Part shown: one piece after another, positions 1-11,970 of the stretch
Numbering within the stretch: the first letter of the stretch is position 1
Layout: each line of letters starts with the position of its first letter
From: Congeria kusceri
Taxonomy: Eukaryota; Mollusca; Bivalvia; Myida; Dreissenidae
Length of the DNA stretch: 64,000 nt
Direction: 5' to 3'
Assembly (NCBI GenBank): GCA_027627225.1
Contig: CM051032.1
Location: 61,440,137 to 61,504,136 of the forward strand
Made by a program: the position numbers and the translations under genes
Notes under the pieces: generated by a model
The model's database searches: none
Told to the model about the DNA's origin: nothing
The model's input: the letters and a program-made list of their open reading frames with translations, nothing else

Positions 1-1
1 T

Positions 2-3000
2 GGGCCTAAATGTGGACTTGTTCTGAGAATCGCAGATGCTGGTCCCCAGCCCCAATATGAGACCCAGCTCTCCACATTGTATCAGCGGGAACCAGCAGGG
101 CAGATTTCATACACCTTGCAGCTCAAGCAGGCACAGAGAATAGCAAAGAAGCAGCCATGGCGAGTATGAATATATTTATGTGTTTTGTATCTTGCATTGT
201 TGTGAAGTAATTATTAGTAATAAAATATCAAGCAGACATAGTAATATTTAAATTATTTTCCAAATTATAAATGGATAAGTGGTGATTTTCTGCTTGGATA
301 GAATGTAATGAATTGGAGTTTCAAGGTCTACAGTGTTTATCCTGCTTGTTAAATTTCAGATTGTTGCTGATATGAAATTAGATGTTCCCAACCAAGACAT
401 TAGACCCTCTGACCTGTTCAGTTCAGAATATCAGAAGCAAATACATGATATGGTATTGATGTTGTTATCATTTTAATATAGACTTTCAATAGAAAAAAAT
501 CTTTAAACTTTTGTTATTTCAAATGTTCATAGTTTCGCTTTATATTTAAATTTAAAAAAAAATGTTTAAATAATACAGAACATTCTTGAATATATATGAT
601 CTTGTTGTATTTGTTAAACAACAGTAGTGTTTAGAAAACAATAAAAAAATAGTTGCAGAGTTAACATAGCGTTGGCCTAACGATACATTGTACCTTACAG
701 ATAAAAGTTTCTATTACGGAAGATGGCAAACAAGTTGACTCATTATTGGACCTCATTTCTGAATCAAAACGGGAGGCATCAGAAGAAGTTAGGCAACAGA
801 CTAAGTCTACAAGACTGGATAGTATTATTGAGAAAGCTGTAAGCAATAGCATGCTCAGATCTACAGACACACAACTGCCTAGGTGCATTCAACAACAGAG
901 AAAACTGGAAAAAGAAATTAGATCTCTCAACGAGAAGTCCTTGGCAGCACTTTCAGTAAAGAAAGATTTGAAGTCACTTAGAGCCGTAATTGATAAATCT
1001 GTTAAAAATCTTGAAGCTGTTGGAAAGAGAATTGATAGCACAAAGCCTGATGAACAAGGGGCTGAAGATTCTGTACAAGTGCTGTATGTTATTGCCAAGC
1101 AAAGGAAGTTTTTATGGGTAATTGACAGAATATCAGAAAAGCTGCAGTCTTTGATCAGCATTCAAGAAGCCAAAGATTTGGCCAGTCATATTCAAGACCT
1201 TCAAAGGAAGGTTGATGAAGTTCAAGACAAGCAGAGACAACGCTCAGCCATAAAATCTGATAAAGAGAGAGTGTCAGTGACTGCTCTATCCACAGAAGAA
1301 AAGAACTTGTATGACTCTGTTCAGAACATTGATAGGCAACTGGCTTCATTGTCTGTAGTACAGACTCAGAGGAAACAGCTTACAGATGAAGATGGAGAGA
1401 AAAGTAAGGCTATTGTAAGCGATATTATTAAAAATGCAGCCCAGGTGAGAGATGATATTGATAAAAAAATGCTACAAGACCCACAAATAGATAAACTTGT
1501 CAGCACAAGGATAACTGAAGTTTTGCTCAAAATGAAGATCACTGCTGAAGACATTGATAAGCAAATAGAAGATTTTAATAAGAAAATTGCAGTAAGGGAC
1601 ATGACTAGGTCAAGAGTTGATACCGATAAGGAAGACAGACTGGATTTAACCAAGAAAACCCTGTCAAAACAGAAAGAGGAAGTTTGTAAGGTTGCTAAAC
1701 AATTAGCAGAAAGGTTACAAATTAGTATATGGGAGGAATCAGAAAGAAAATCATTTAGTTCTGAACTAAGGAGTGAGGATCAGGCTTCAGTCAGATCTCT
1801 CATAAAACAAACTGTTCAGCAACTGAAATCTCTGGAATGGTTGGAGGAAAGACGTGAATCATTGGGTGGCAAACAGGACATTTCCAGTGATCAGTTTAAG
1901 CAAGTAATTCAAGATGCCAAGAAATCTAAAGATGAATTGAACAGTATTTGGGAAAAGGAATGGAGAAAGATTGAAACCGAAAAGAGAACTGATTTATTTC
2001 CAGTGGTTATAAGGACTGTGAAATTAGTTGGACGATTATCTGAAATTGTTAGTAATATAAAACAAGTAATCAACCAAGAAGTTAAAGAGCTTGCTGTGAA
2101 AGGTGATGCAGATATCCAGGCCTATGAAGCAATGAAGAATGATGTCGAAAATACACAAAGTGATCTGCAGGCTATGTTGAATAGTGTTGACAACGTCCTC
2201 AGGAAAAGCAGAAAATGGTCTGATGATGCAGAACGACAAAACAGCATGTTTGTCTTGGAGAGATCAGACATGCCATCCAGGGGTAGGTTAGAGCCAGGAT
2301 GTTCTCGCTCAGCCATTTTGAAGCAAGCCCTGAAGGTTTGAATTGGTTTCTCATAGTATTTTCACACTTAAAGGTGCATTTTCACAGTTTTGGCTGTGAG
2401 AACCAATTTTCTCAAACTAACTTCCTGTTCTATAATCCATTTATTTTTCATATTTCAATTTTTGAAAAGCACATTGCATGTGTAAAGTTGAACTTCTGAT
2501 GAATATCTGTTAATTTCTTTTAGAAAAATGTGCTACCTAGTAGACAAACCCTATTATTTCTTTGTAAAAAGGCTTGGTAAATGTTAAACTAATCATGTTT
2601 TGCAGCCTAAACATTCAAAAAGTTTTGATAGGTTCTACAAATTCCTGTTTGAAAATTCCATTTTTAAAGAAATGTTTTTTTAACCCCAAACTGTGAAACC
2701 GTCCATTTACAGTAAGCTTTTTTAAGGTTTGAATGTGTTCTTAGTATTTTCACTTTTAAAATCACTCTCTTGGGCTATTGTTAAATGTGCTAAGCATTAA
2801 TCATGTTTCTGGTAACTACATCATATTAAAAATGAACTTCAATTAGCCAGATTATAAGTGGTCTCACTAATCTAGCATTATAATGCATTCATCCAGGTTG
2901 ATATTATACCCTCTCATCCTTTAGGTTGAGAGCAGGCAATTGAGAGTAAAGTCAGCTCTAGCCAGTGTGCTCGAGATGTTATCACAAGACAAGGCTACTC

Positions 3001-6000
3001 AACAATTCTCACCAGCTCAGGACCGGGCCAGTCAACAAGTATCCTCATCATCTAAGGACATGGCCAGTCAAGACAAGGCCAGTCAACAAATATCCTCATC
3101 TCACGACAAGGCCAGTCGACAAGTTCGCATGAAACAGCTCATTTACGATGTCATTTCACAGCTCCAAACTGCACAGGTTGTTTTTAACAAGTTATTTATT
3201 GCTATTTAAAGAAATGTTTCTGTAAATATCTGTTGATAACATGTAAGAAAAGCTGAGGTTTATTTGCCTAAAAACTGATGCAGTGCATAATGAAAAGGGA
3301 TAAAAATGAATTTTTATTGGTCATCAGTAAAATTTCATTTGTTTTGTCAAGTGATATGTAAAGACTTATATAACTATATGCAATCATGTTCTCATATTTC
3401 TGTACCTGTTAATAAACAAGTTTGTTATGAGCACTTTAAAAAAAAAAGGATTTGCAGGATGACCTAGACTCCATCCATGCAGCAGTAATTAAAACAAGTG
3501 ATCCACGATGCCGTCTTTCTGATTCCGTGACATCAGATCGCACATTCCCGAGGATATCAGACATTCAGGCTCGACAGATCTCTCTAGTGGAAAGCTTGGA
3601 AGAAGGCCTACAACAAACCTCTTCCTATAGCCACATAGTAAAACTCTATTCCTTTTTATTTTTGTCATGTTTGTGCTGCCCTACTTTGTCGCGAAAACTT
3701 TAAATTAGGGATGGCTATGAACACTAAACCACCATTCGAATTCAGTGTTAGAATAGTATTCTAATATTATTTCCATTGATAATTATGTTCATGTCGTCAT
3801 CACAACCAACCTATCATATGAATATTTGATTATTCTTTGAATTTCTACTTTATAACGTTTGTCGGTGATTTTCAAAAAATGGAATGTTGTATAGATCAAG
3901 AGCAAGGTATTATGTACTATCTGAACATAAATTAAACAACTACAGAAAACTTAAAATTGTGAAACCTCCAAGAGCATTTTTGTATACACCCATAAGTTCA
4001 AATGCCTGATTTCTTTCAAAAATAAAAGTTGTTAACTGAACTACAGTCAGCTTTTTCAAAAGGTTCAGCAGCTGCGCGATAGGATACTAAGACAGAAGCA
4101 TGACATGAAATCCCTTCAAGACTCGATGAAAGCAGCCCAGTCCAGTGTGCAGGCAGACTCCAGAAGACAGTTAAGTGAAGATCGCTCATCAAGCAGGGAT
4201 GACACTGAGGGTGCATCACAAAGCAGGAGTCGGGCAGCTGAGAGGAGCACCTCTTACCACAGAGAGATGACTGGGGCAGTTAAAATCAGATATGGAGACG
4301 AGAATACTAGTGATAAGCATGTTAAAATACAGGTAAAGTCCTTTGGAGACATATTTATTGAGGCAGTTTAAATACAGGTTAAGTTAGTTTAGAGACACAT
4401 TTATTGGGGAAGTTAATATAAGATAAGCTGAAGAAACTGCAAGTGATAAGCATGTTACAATACAGGTTTATTAGAAGTTCTTTTTTCTATAACTTGTCCT
4501 AGAATTAATCGTAAAGGTTATTGGCTGTAAATCACCATAACTCATTTTGGCTCTTTGGATTTTAGGTCATTGCCCGTAAGTCACTGGAGCAACTGTTGTG
4601 GGAGAGTAACCAGCGGTTACCCGGGCAACAAGACCCTCAAGTGTCCAGGTACCTGGCAGACAGACAGAGGCCTGATGACATTGCCTCCCCATATTACGAG
4701 CCCCTGCGAGTGAAACTGAACACTCTCAGACATCTGCACATCCTGGCTGCCTATGAGGTTGGTATATTTTGGTATTATTCATATACCGGTATATAGCTAT
4801 GTTAGTGTTACCGGTAGTCAAAATTGCAAGTAAGCAGCTGTTACAATATTGAAATTATTTGAAAATGAGACATATTGACATAATTTCTGGAAAAAAATAT
4901 TTAAAAAATAACAGGTATTTTTACAAAAAAAAACATTTAAGAATTTGGCTCCTTTTTTTTATTTCTTAGTGCAACCAAGTTTTGGCTGTAATGTTTCAAT
5001 TTGGTTGTTTTATTTAACTGGTCAATGATTTTTAATGAAGGAGCAGTATGTTGTTAAAGTTTGTTATCTAATGCTGCTGTATGTCGAATCCCGGACATAA
5101 TCCCTGCCGAACAAAATCCCTCATGCCCATTTTTCATACACTGACATTATCCCTCCTGATAATTTAACATCGCGGACATAGTCTCCCCTATTAAAAACAT
5201 AGATATTTTTAGTCTTCATATGTCTTTAATTAAATTATAAAATGAAATTAAAAATGCTAACAATACCCATTTTCGTGAAAAATTAAATTGCTTATTAAAG
5301 TGGAAATAAAGAGGACGTTTGACGGTTTGTGTCTGTTTTAACACCAATATTCTAACAACAAATTGTTAATTAAAGTAGCAGTTACACTGAATTATTACCT
5401 AATGCAAGACCACTGTTGGGTATATAATTAAATAAGCAGACGTATATCTAAAGTATTGTGCTTTATTTTGATACTGAATATGACATTAATATTTTATTTT
5501 TTTCAACAAATATTTTTGAATAGAATACAAACGCGTTTTTTAAATGTTGATAGGGGGGATTATGTCTGGGTTGTAAATGTTTCCAGGTACATAAATTAAG
5601 CAGGAGGGATTATGTCTGGGGGGATTTTGTCTGGATACCCTTTATGTCAGTTTTAACAATTACTGATAAGAAAAAAAAAACACATTTTTAATGAATGTTA
5701 ATAGTTCTTTCGTATATTTTTTTTTCTTTGCAAAAATTTGCTTCCGAATACAGTAATGTATAAGTAAATTCGTGTCTAACTGATCACATAACCATAATTT
5801 TCAGGCCACTGTACTTATTAAACCATTAAAAATAATATTGTTTTAAAGAAGCAGAGTTATTTACCGAGGAGCTTACATTTCAGGATGGCGTATCGGAGAT
5901 GGTTCGCGAGTTCGCATGGAAAACCCAAGGGCTAGTTAAACTCGTCTTTTACGACAGAGTGACTATTAGCATGCCAGACGAAAGCAACACACATAACATG

Positions 6001-9000
6001 GTGCAGGTGGTGGCAGAGCTCCGGCTAGATAACAAACATGTAAGTATCCGTAAAACTGAAGCAGATTATTTAATATCATGAAATACATTAAGTCTGTGGC
6101 AGTTTCTGGTAAATAATTAACATATAATTCTTATTGTACTATAATGTTCAAGTACAAAATATTATGTTCACACAGAAAATTGTATTTGACATTTTCACTT
6201 GATTTGAAATGAATAACTAACTATGTAATTTAATGCGTTGTAGCTTAATTTAACAATAGTCTGTAATATTGGTACCTTAGTTTAATAACATTCTTCAATA
6301 AATGAATCTGCACTATATGTCTGAAAAGTAAATATTACACTTTATATATGTTAACATGCATAGAACATGGGGATAATTTAGTTGAGAAAAGTAAATATAC
6401 ACTTTATACATGTTAACATGCATAGAACATGGGGATAATTTAGTTGAGAAAAGTAAATATTACACTTTATATATGTTAACATGCATAGAACATGGGGATA
6501 ATTTAGTTGAGAAAAGAACCAGTATGTCTTGTTTTTTCAGATGGGCGCAGAAATAAAGTCGCCATATGAAACAAACCTCATTCGAGCAATACGCATCCCA
6601 CAAGTTGGCAGCTCTGGATCCATAAGCATGGCAGACGCGTTCATCTCTGCAATGGCTTCCGACCCGCGCTCAGTGGCCGTGTGCCTTGTCACCCCTGATA
6701 GAGTCAGGCAGCTCACTGGCCAAACAATTCAGGTAACCAATGATTGCTGTTTGGGGGACCGATGTTAGAATGGCCCAACTATTCAGGTAACCAATGGTTG
6801 TGGTTTGGGGGACCGATGTAAGACTGGCTGAACGATTCAGGTAACCAATGGTTGCGGTTTGGGGGACCGATGTAAGACTGGCCCAACTATTCAGGTAACC
6901 AATGGTTGTGGTTTGGGGGACCAATGTAAGACTGGCTGAACGATTCAGGTAACCAATGGTTGCGGTTTGGGGGACCGATGTAAGATTGACCCAACTATTC
7001 AGGTAACCAATGGTTGCAGTTTGGGGGACCGATGTAAGACTGGCCAAACTATTCAGGTAACCAATGGTTGCGGTTTGGGGGCTGATGTAAGACTGGCCCA
7101 ACTATTCAGGTAACCAATGGTTGTGGTATGGGGGACCGATGTAAGACTGGCTGAACGATTCAGGTAACCAATGGTTGTGGTTTGGGGGACCGATGTAAGA
7201 TTGACCCAACTATTCAGGTAACCAATTGTTGCGGTTTGGGAGACCGATGTAAGACTTGATTGACAATTTGTTTAACCATTCACAAAGCCCAGTCTTCATT
7301 GTTTGAGGGTCATGTAAATATGTCTGAGACCTGTAGAAGAAGGTCTGGGCCCATATTCGTGTAGCTTCATAGGGAAAACTTAAGTTAATTTCGTAAATGC
7401 ATCAAATCATTAATTATCTTGCTGTTTTATGGGTATGTCTTTTTACATTAAAATGTTTTAAACTAGTAAATATTGCTGAGATGTTTAGTATTTTAACCTT
7501 TGAAAACAGAAATAATTGGATTTCACATAGAAAATGTGATCTGAAATGTTGACCTTAAGTACAACTTGGGTTAAGATTTCCTTTAGGAGCTTTGTGAATA
7601 CCAGTCCATTGCTTTTGTAGGCGGAGTTAAGGTCTCCCGACTGTGAGACTGTGCTGGCCATGGACTGCTCCAGGAGAAACACCCTGGCAGTCACGAGCAG
7701 ACCTGCACCTGGGGAGGCCAGCAAACAGGTGAGGGTAGTGGTGGAGATATTAAACCCTAAGCTACATTTGTGGATAAATACTGGCTATTTTTGTCGAAAG
7801 TAGATTGTAGGCCTCAGCGAATCCGTAAACGCCCCATGAAGTTTAGTTTGTATGTCAGTACGTTCGTCCGTCTGTCTGGGTGTTTTTCCACCACTAAGCT
7901 TGTCCCCTGCCTACCTTTTAACTGCTTTCAAAAGGAATTAGATGAAATTTTGATATTTGATAATGATGTGTTTAAATCAATATTATTTTGTGTTTATATC
8001 GTATTTTCTTTAATGTTTCATATTTGTTTTGTAATTTGCAAATAAATAATATTCTTCATTTAAAGTTCCTTAGTAAATACATGATTTCTACGCGAAATGT
8101 ATTTTCAACAAAACTAACTTGGACTCCAAAATTGCCATTTCGACAAAAACAGTCTACAGTTTAATGCTGCCCAGGAAGTGGACTCTGAGGGAAACAGTGT
8201 GAGCGAAAAATAGCTATTGAAAAGCTAGTTAACATATGTTGATGCAAACAAAAATGATGCATGTTTGTACATAGTTCACTGATGTTAAAAAATATTTCAG
8301 AAGCACATCTATTTAAAAATCACATGATTATAATCACATTATTATAATGTATGATATTTTGTTAACCTGAATGTGCCAGAAGTTATTAATCTGATTTTAT
8401 TGAAGCATACTGGTATTTGAATTACTGTCAACAGAGTCCATTTCATAGCTGAAAATTGTTGAACATTTTGACCATCAGGCAAGATTTTTATATACATCTA
8501 CTGCTAACTTACTCAATGTTGAGATTGCTAATAAATGATACCGGTACATGTTTTGTTTCAGATCGTGACGATAGTTACTCAGGACAGAACGATAGAAATT
8601 GTGCCTGATTCTGTTTCCGTTGCAGTGAGAGTGGATGGTGCCCCCATTGCCAGGCAACCGTATCCAGAAGTCACAAGGTACTGAGCCTTCATGTGGACAT
8701 ACATGTACGAGGGATGATAAAAAATAATGTAGATTTTTTTAAATATTTTTAAACATATAATTATTTCATAGAAAATAAGTACATTAAAATAAACTGGAAT
8801 ATATATTGAATAAATTTACAACATTTCAGCGATTTTACTCTTCTCTGTTAAAAATGGCAGGCATTTAAAATGAGTCACTATAAGCAACCCCGAACACGTC
8901 AATTGGAATTCAATGACGTCGTTTAAGTCATTTACTTCAGGGAAGATTTGGTGCGAAAGAAATGTTCTTGTTTCAATATTATTATTTTCACTATTATTCA

Positions 9001-11655
9001 ATATTTTCAGATATTTTAATTACACTATCTTATCAATGATTATTGTGTTGGAATCTCCATAAAGAGGCCTTTCTCATCATGGTCTTGAGGCAATATGATA
9101 GCCAGTCTCGCATATACTTGTACAAAGCGCTTTATGGCGTTTTGAATACCAATATATAAAACATATTTTAAAACATTCTGCATTTTAAGTATGTCTGATT
9201 ACATTATACATTTAGCATATAAACGTGTATAATGTCAACATATGCATACATCATTTTACTGAATCAAGAAAGGAAATACCTGTTAGATATATTTAAAATA
9301 AAATAATTAATTACGTCTTATTTTAAATCTGTATGTACACTGAAAATAAAAATAATGATGTAATTTGCCATTGACATGTTTTCCTTATTGCTTACTAATC
9401 AACAGAAATAAACCAAGCGAGACATTTCGCAAATCTACCAGACCATTGACTGTCCGTGCCGATCAAGCTAATTTAAGCTGATTGACGTCGTCATCGTCAC
9501 GTCTTTTTTTGCTTATCCATTCACGTTTCAATGCTTACAATGCCATCTAAAACTTCTATTGCTCTATGTAAAAACGTGCCCTACTCAAAAACTGTATTCT
9601 ATGCGGCTTCTTGATAAAAACAAATGTCTGCATAGATGATTTACAAATATCTTTACTCGATTTCATTACCACCCGAAGTTAGAGTTGATCTCACAATTAC
9701 ATTTTTTCTCAATTGACATTGTGCATCACCTTGATATCAATATTGTTTTCATTAATAGGCAGTCTTAAAATAAAGCCAATTTTTGGTATGATGTCAATGT
9801 ATGTTTGTCTGACATTATACCAAAATGTTTTGAAGAGAGTTTACTTATTTTGTACAGAATTTACTATCTATTTACTAGTTGTAATGCAAATAAATGGCAT
9901 GCTCCGCTTAACGGTTACCATGGTTATATTATCAAATAGATTAGGCGCATAACAAATTAATTTCACAATATTACTTATTAAACATGTTCCATTTGAATCC
10001 CGAATGATTTTTATATAGGTTTTATTCAATTAATTTTAGTAAGTTGTAAACAATACGTTATTTTTGAACATCCCTCGTATAATAGCTGTAGAATTTTTGC
10101 TTACAAATAGGTTAAACCATTGCTAAAATTGTTTGCCAATAAGGCCTCTTGCGTCTTTTAACACAAAATTTACATTTAAATGTTGCTATTTACCTACGCC
10201 CCATTAATATAATAATTCTTATTCTGGAGAATCCGCACATTAAAAAGTTTTTTGTAGTGAATCAGAAGATTTAAGTATTTAAATTATTACATTAAACATT
10301 CTCCATTTGCCAGGGTGAACGGTGATGGGAAGAGGTCAGTGTCAGTGAGACAGCTCAGTGATGGCAGAAGGGTCGAGGTGATTCTCCAGCACCGTCAAGC
10401 CTCCATAGTGTCAGATGGAACCAGTGTGTCGATTAAGGTAAATGTTCACCACGTTCAGTATACCCTGCCCCCTAAAAGGGTTCACGAAAGTGACCCAGTT
10501 AATTTAAGCACTTTTTGCGTACAAAATCAAAACAACTGTTAAGTGGAGAGAATCTACCGGTAATGTCTCATAATCCCCATATGGCATTAATTAGTTGTAT
10601 TACATTTGATCGATATTTTCAGTTCTGAACTTAAACTTTGTTAATGAATATACTTTTAAATCATTATCAGAAAGTTATTGATTCCAATAAATGTATAATA
10701 GTACCATGCTGATTGGCTGGTTTTTGGAATTCCCTTCTGGATCATATGTCTAACAGAAAATTATGTTGAACGTTTTTTGCTTTTATAGTGCATCAGTTAT
10801 TTTTTTTACAATGGTTGAATTCTGTATATACCTATAAAACTAAAATGCGTAGTTAAAGCAGATGTATAATTCTGTACTCATTCTAGGCCATATAATATAT
10901 ACATTTCGAGGTTGCGAGAGTTCAGCTTCCTACACTGTGCGGTGTGTGCAGATCTGTCCGGTCGTTGTCCGGCTTGGTTGGTCCGGAGCATGTAGAGTAT
11001 TCTGACCCGGATGCCTTCCTCAGCTCCTACCTGGTGCATAGTGACAGGTGTGATGCTGCCACAATACAGACCCAGCTGGGAGTACATGACAGAATACAGG
11101 AGTCCAGTAAGCATGTCAAGCATGTCTTGTTGTTTTTGGAGGTGGGGGTGGGTAATAATTTTGTAAAATGTGTATATTTTTACAACAGAATTCACTAGTG
11201 AACATTTATTTGTATATATTATACATTTATTTGTATATATTATATATATATTTAGTATTTATATATTATAGATTTAGGTTACTTTCGTTTTATCCCATAG
11301 ATAGGTAAATGGTTTGGAACAGGGAATGTTGGTTTCCTTGGTACACAGTCATTTGGCGATTTGATTTCCTTCAGAACTGGTACACCCAGATCAGCGGACA
11401 GATGTTAAGCACATGATCCAGAATGGAATTCCAAAGACCTGCTTCTCGATCCAGCCCATCAAGGAATGTCCGTCAAACACGAGAGCCGAGAAGACAGAGA
11501 GCATAATGGTCCCATACTTCTGTGTGCGTTCCAGCAGCCCAATGACCGAAAAGTTCCTTGAAATTACGCGTCGCAGAGTGCTAGATGAAGTTAGAGATAA
11601 GACTGCCAGCAGCAATGAAAACCAGATTAGGCCCCAAATATGTATTGCCAACTAG
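2..11655 (+). CDS. Vitellogenin-type large lipid-transfer protein, C-terminal part (5' end outside window)
   Basis: Secreted lipid-carrier/yolk-protein family. Exons read from the sequence: <2-163, 360-452, 701-2335, 2925-3176, 3458-3637, 4063-4332, 4566-4757, 5884-6039, 6541-6732, 7621-7728, 8562-8677, 10314-10437, 10911-11106, 11375-11655. All introns are GT-AG and all phases join, giving 1,318 residues. Residues 1-85 resemble the end of the lipovitellin-1 side (KKQPWRIVADMKL, like the family's 'WKICAD' segment). Residues ~86-630 are coiled coil. Residues ~631-860 are Ser/Gln/Arg-rich. Residues ~850-1030 resemble lipovitellin-2 (GAVKIRYGDENTSDKHVKI). A von Willebrand D domain follows (DCETVLAMDCS; VAVRVDG; LCGVC), then a Cys-containing tail (CFSIQPIKEC) and TAG. 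Family membership rests on motif order, not on a search; apolipophorin-like LLTP is the alternative. The first exon is open at the window edge. Confidence 0.8.
701..2335 (+). CDS. Single 545-codon coiled-coil exon of the vitellogenin-type gene
   Basis: Acceptor TTACAG precedes 701 and a GT donor follows 2335; the exon is exactly 545 codons and in phase 0 at both ends. After a short beta-like start (IKVSITEDGKQVD) the protein is almost entirely Lys/Glu/Asp/Gln/Ser/Leu with heptad-like hydrophobic spacing and only two Cys. Repeated style elements include 'DLQRKVDEVQDKQRQ' and 'SKQKEEVCKVAKQLAERLQ'. No catalytic motif or membrane segment is visible. It lies at the position where vertebrate vitellogenins have the polyserine phosvitin block. 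Being one symmetrical (0-0) exon, it could be gained, lost or skipped without changing the frame. Its function is unknown; an extended rod or oligomerisation segment is an inference. Confidence 0.85.
2925..4332 (+). CDS. Ser/Gln/Arg-rich exons of the vitellogenin-type gene (three exons)
   Basis: Exons 2925-3176, 3458-3637 and 4063-4332, all phase 0-0. The first contains a degenerate short repeat of the form SQDKASQQ(I/V)SSS, seen about four times around residues 655-695. The third has an RRQLSEDRSSSRDDTEGAS stretch followed by Ser/Arg pairs and returns to family-like sequence (GAVKIRYGDENTSDKHVKI). Many serines sit next to acidic or basic residues and would suit phosphorylation. This is the nearest thing to a phosvitin-like region, but the serine runs are short (at most four). 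The donor at 3637 (ATA|GTAAAA) is weaker than the others but is required by phase. Confidence 0.7.
5085..5642. mobile_element. Foldback/MITE-like element with GACATAATCCC ends
   Basis: The left end carries repeated CGGACATAATCCC and CATTATCCCTCC motifs; the right end carries the reverse complement (GGAGGGATTATGTCTGGGGGG, GGATTATGTCTGGG). It is about 560 bp, AT-rich inside, has no ORF, and lies in the intron before the 5884 exon. Confidence 0.55.
6323..6515 (+). repeat. Three tandem copies of a 62-63 bp unit
   Basis: Units begin GAAAAGTAAATAT at 6323, 6386 and 6448 and end at 6510; a partial fourth start (GAAAAGAACC) follows. They lie in the intron, ending about 26 bp before the acceptor of the 6541 exon. 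Confidence 0.9.
6715..7250 (+). repeat. 54-bp minisatellite that duplicates a splice donor
   Basis: The motif ATTCAG|GTAACCAAT recurs with its GT at 6733, 6787, 6841, 6895, 6949, 7003, 7057, 7110, 7164 and 7218: a 54-bp period with one 53-bp step. The first GT is the real donor of the 6541-6732 exon. The repeated unit contains a copy of the last ~18 bases of that exon (ACTGGCCAAAC[A/T]ATTCAG), the donor, and ~36 bases of intron. Ten potential donors therefore stand in series. Confidence 0.95.
7346..7607. mobile_element. MITE, GTATTCACAAAG family, copy 1
   Basis: About 260 bp with inverted ends: right end GCTTTGTGAATACCAGTCC, left end a diverged GGGCCCATATTCGTGTAGC, with CTTAAG/ATTTCC-bearing subterminal inverted parts. 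Copies 2 and 3 lie at 45,468 and 54,027. The right edge is 13 bp before the acceptor of the vWFD-opening exon at 7621. Confidence 0.75.
7621..11106 (+). CDS. von Willebrand factor D domain exons of the vitellogenin-type protein
   Basis: Exons 7621-7728, 8562-8677, 10314-10437 and 10911-11106. The order of beta-strand motifs is typical of the vWFD fold in vitellogenins: DCETVLAMDCSRRNTLAV, then IVTIVTQDRTIEIVPDSV, VAVRVDGAPIARQPYP, GRRVEVILQHRQASIV, and the Cys pair LCGVC in place of the usual GLCGN. The canonical TFDG start motif is not seen; the equivalent region reads VRQLTGQTIQ at the end of the preceding exon. The acceptor before 10911 (CATTTCGAG) has a weak pyrimidine tract, but the other nearby AG (10886) would hit a stop. 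Confidence 0.75.
11375..11655 (+). CDS. Last exon of the vitellogenin-type gene
   Basis: Acceptor CCTTCAG precedes 11375. The first two bases complete a Lys codon with the last base of the 11106 exon. It encodes LVHPDQRTDVKHMIQNG, then a Cys-rich stretch (CFSIQPIKECPS) typical of the segment after the vWFD, and ends QICIAN and TAG at 11653-11655. A short Lys/Arg/Glu helix precedes the end. Confidence 0.8.
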
Positions 11656-11964
11656 ACCTGCCTTGGGCAAGACTAGATTCTTGGTATAATGCAAACTTAT
11701 TTGCTTCTGGGACCAGTGATTTTTTGTTCACAAATTTTATTGCTGTTTAAAGGCAGTTTCTTTTGACAAAATATACAGAATTTTCCCCTAAAATTGTCCA
11801 TTTTATTCCACCAAATAATTTTAAGTATTTTTCAGGTGGGTGCACAAATAGAAAAACAATAATTGAATTTGCACCATTGTCACAAAAAAAGTTCTGTTGA
11901 TGAAGAATTTGTATATATTAATCATAAAAAAAATAAAATAACCACACATTTCATGGTTACTTTT

Positions 11965-11970
11965 AATAAA
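11965..11970 (+). terminator. Likely polyadenylation signal of the vitellogenin-type gene
   Basis: AATAAA about 310 bp after the stop, in an AT-rich non-coding stretch. No other canonical hexamer with downstream T-rich sequence is closer, apart from an AAATAAAATAA run at ~11,930. Confidence 0.45.

Noticed and set aside
6670..7101. 143-residue minus-strand ORF of 18-residue repeats
   Set aside because: It is the reverse reading of the 54-bp minisatellite; the unit length keeps the frame open. No start context or splice partner.
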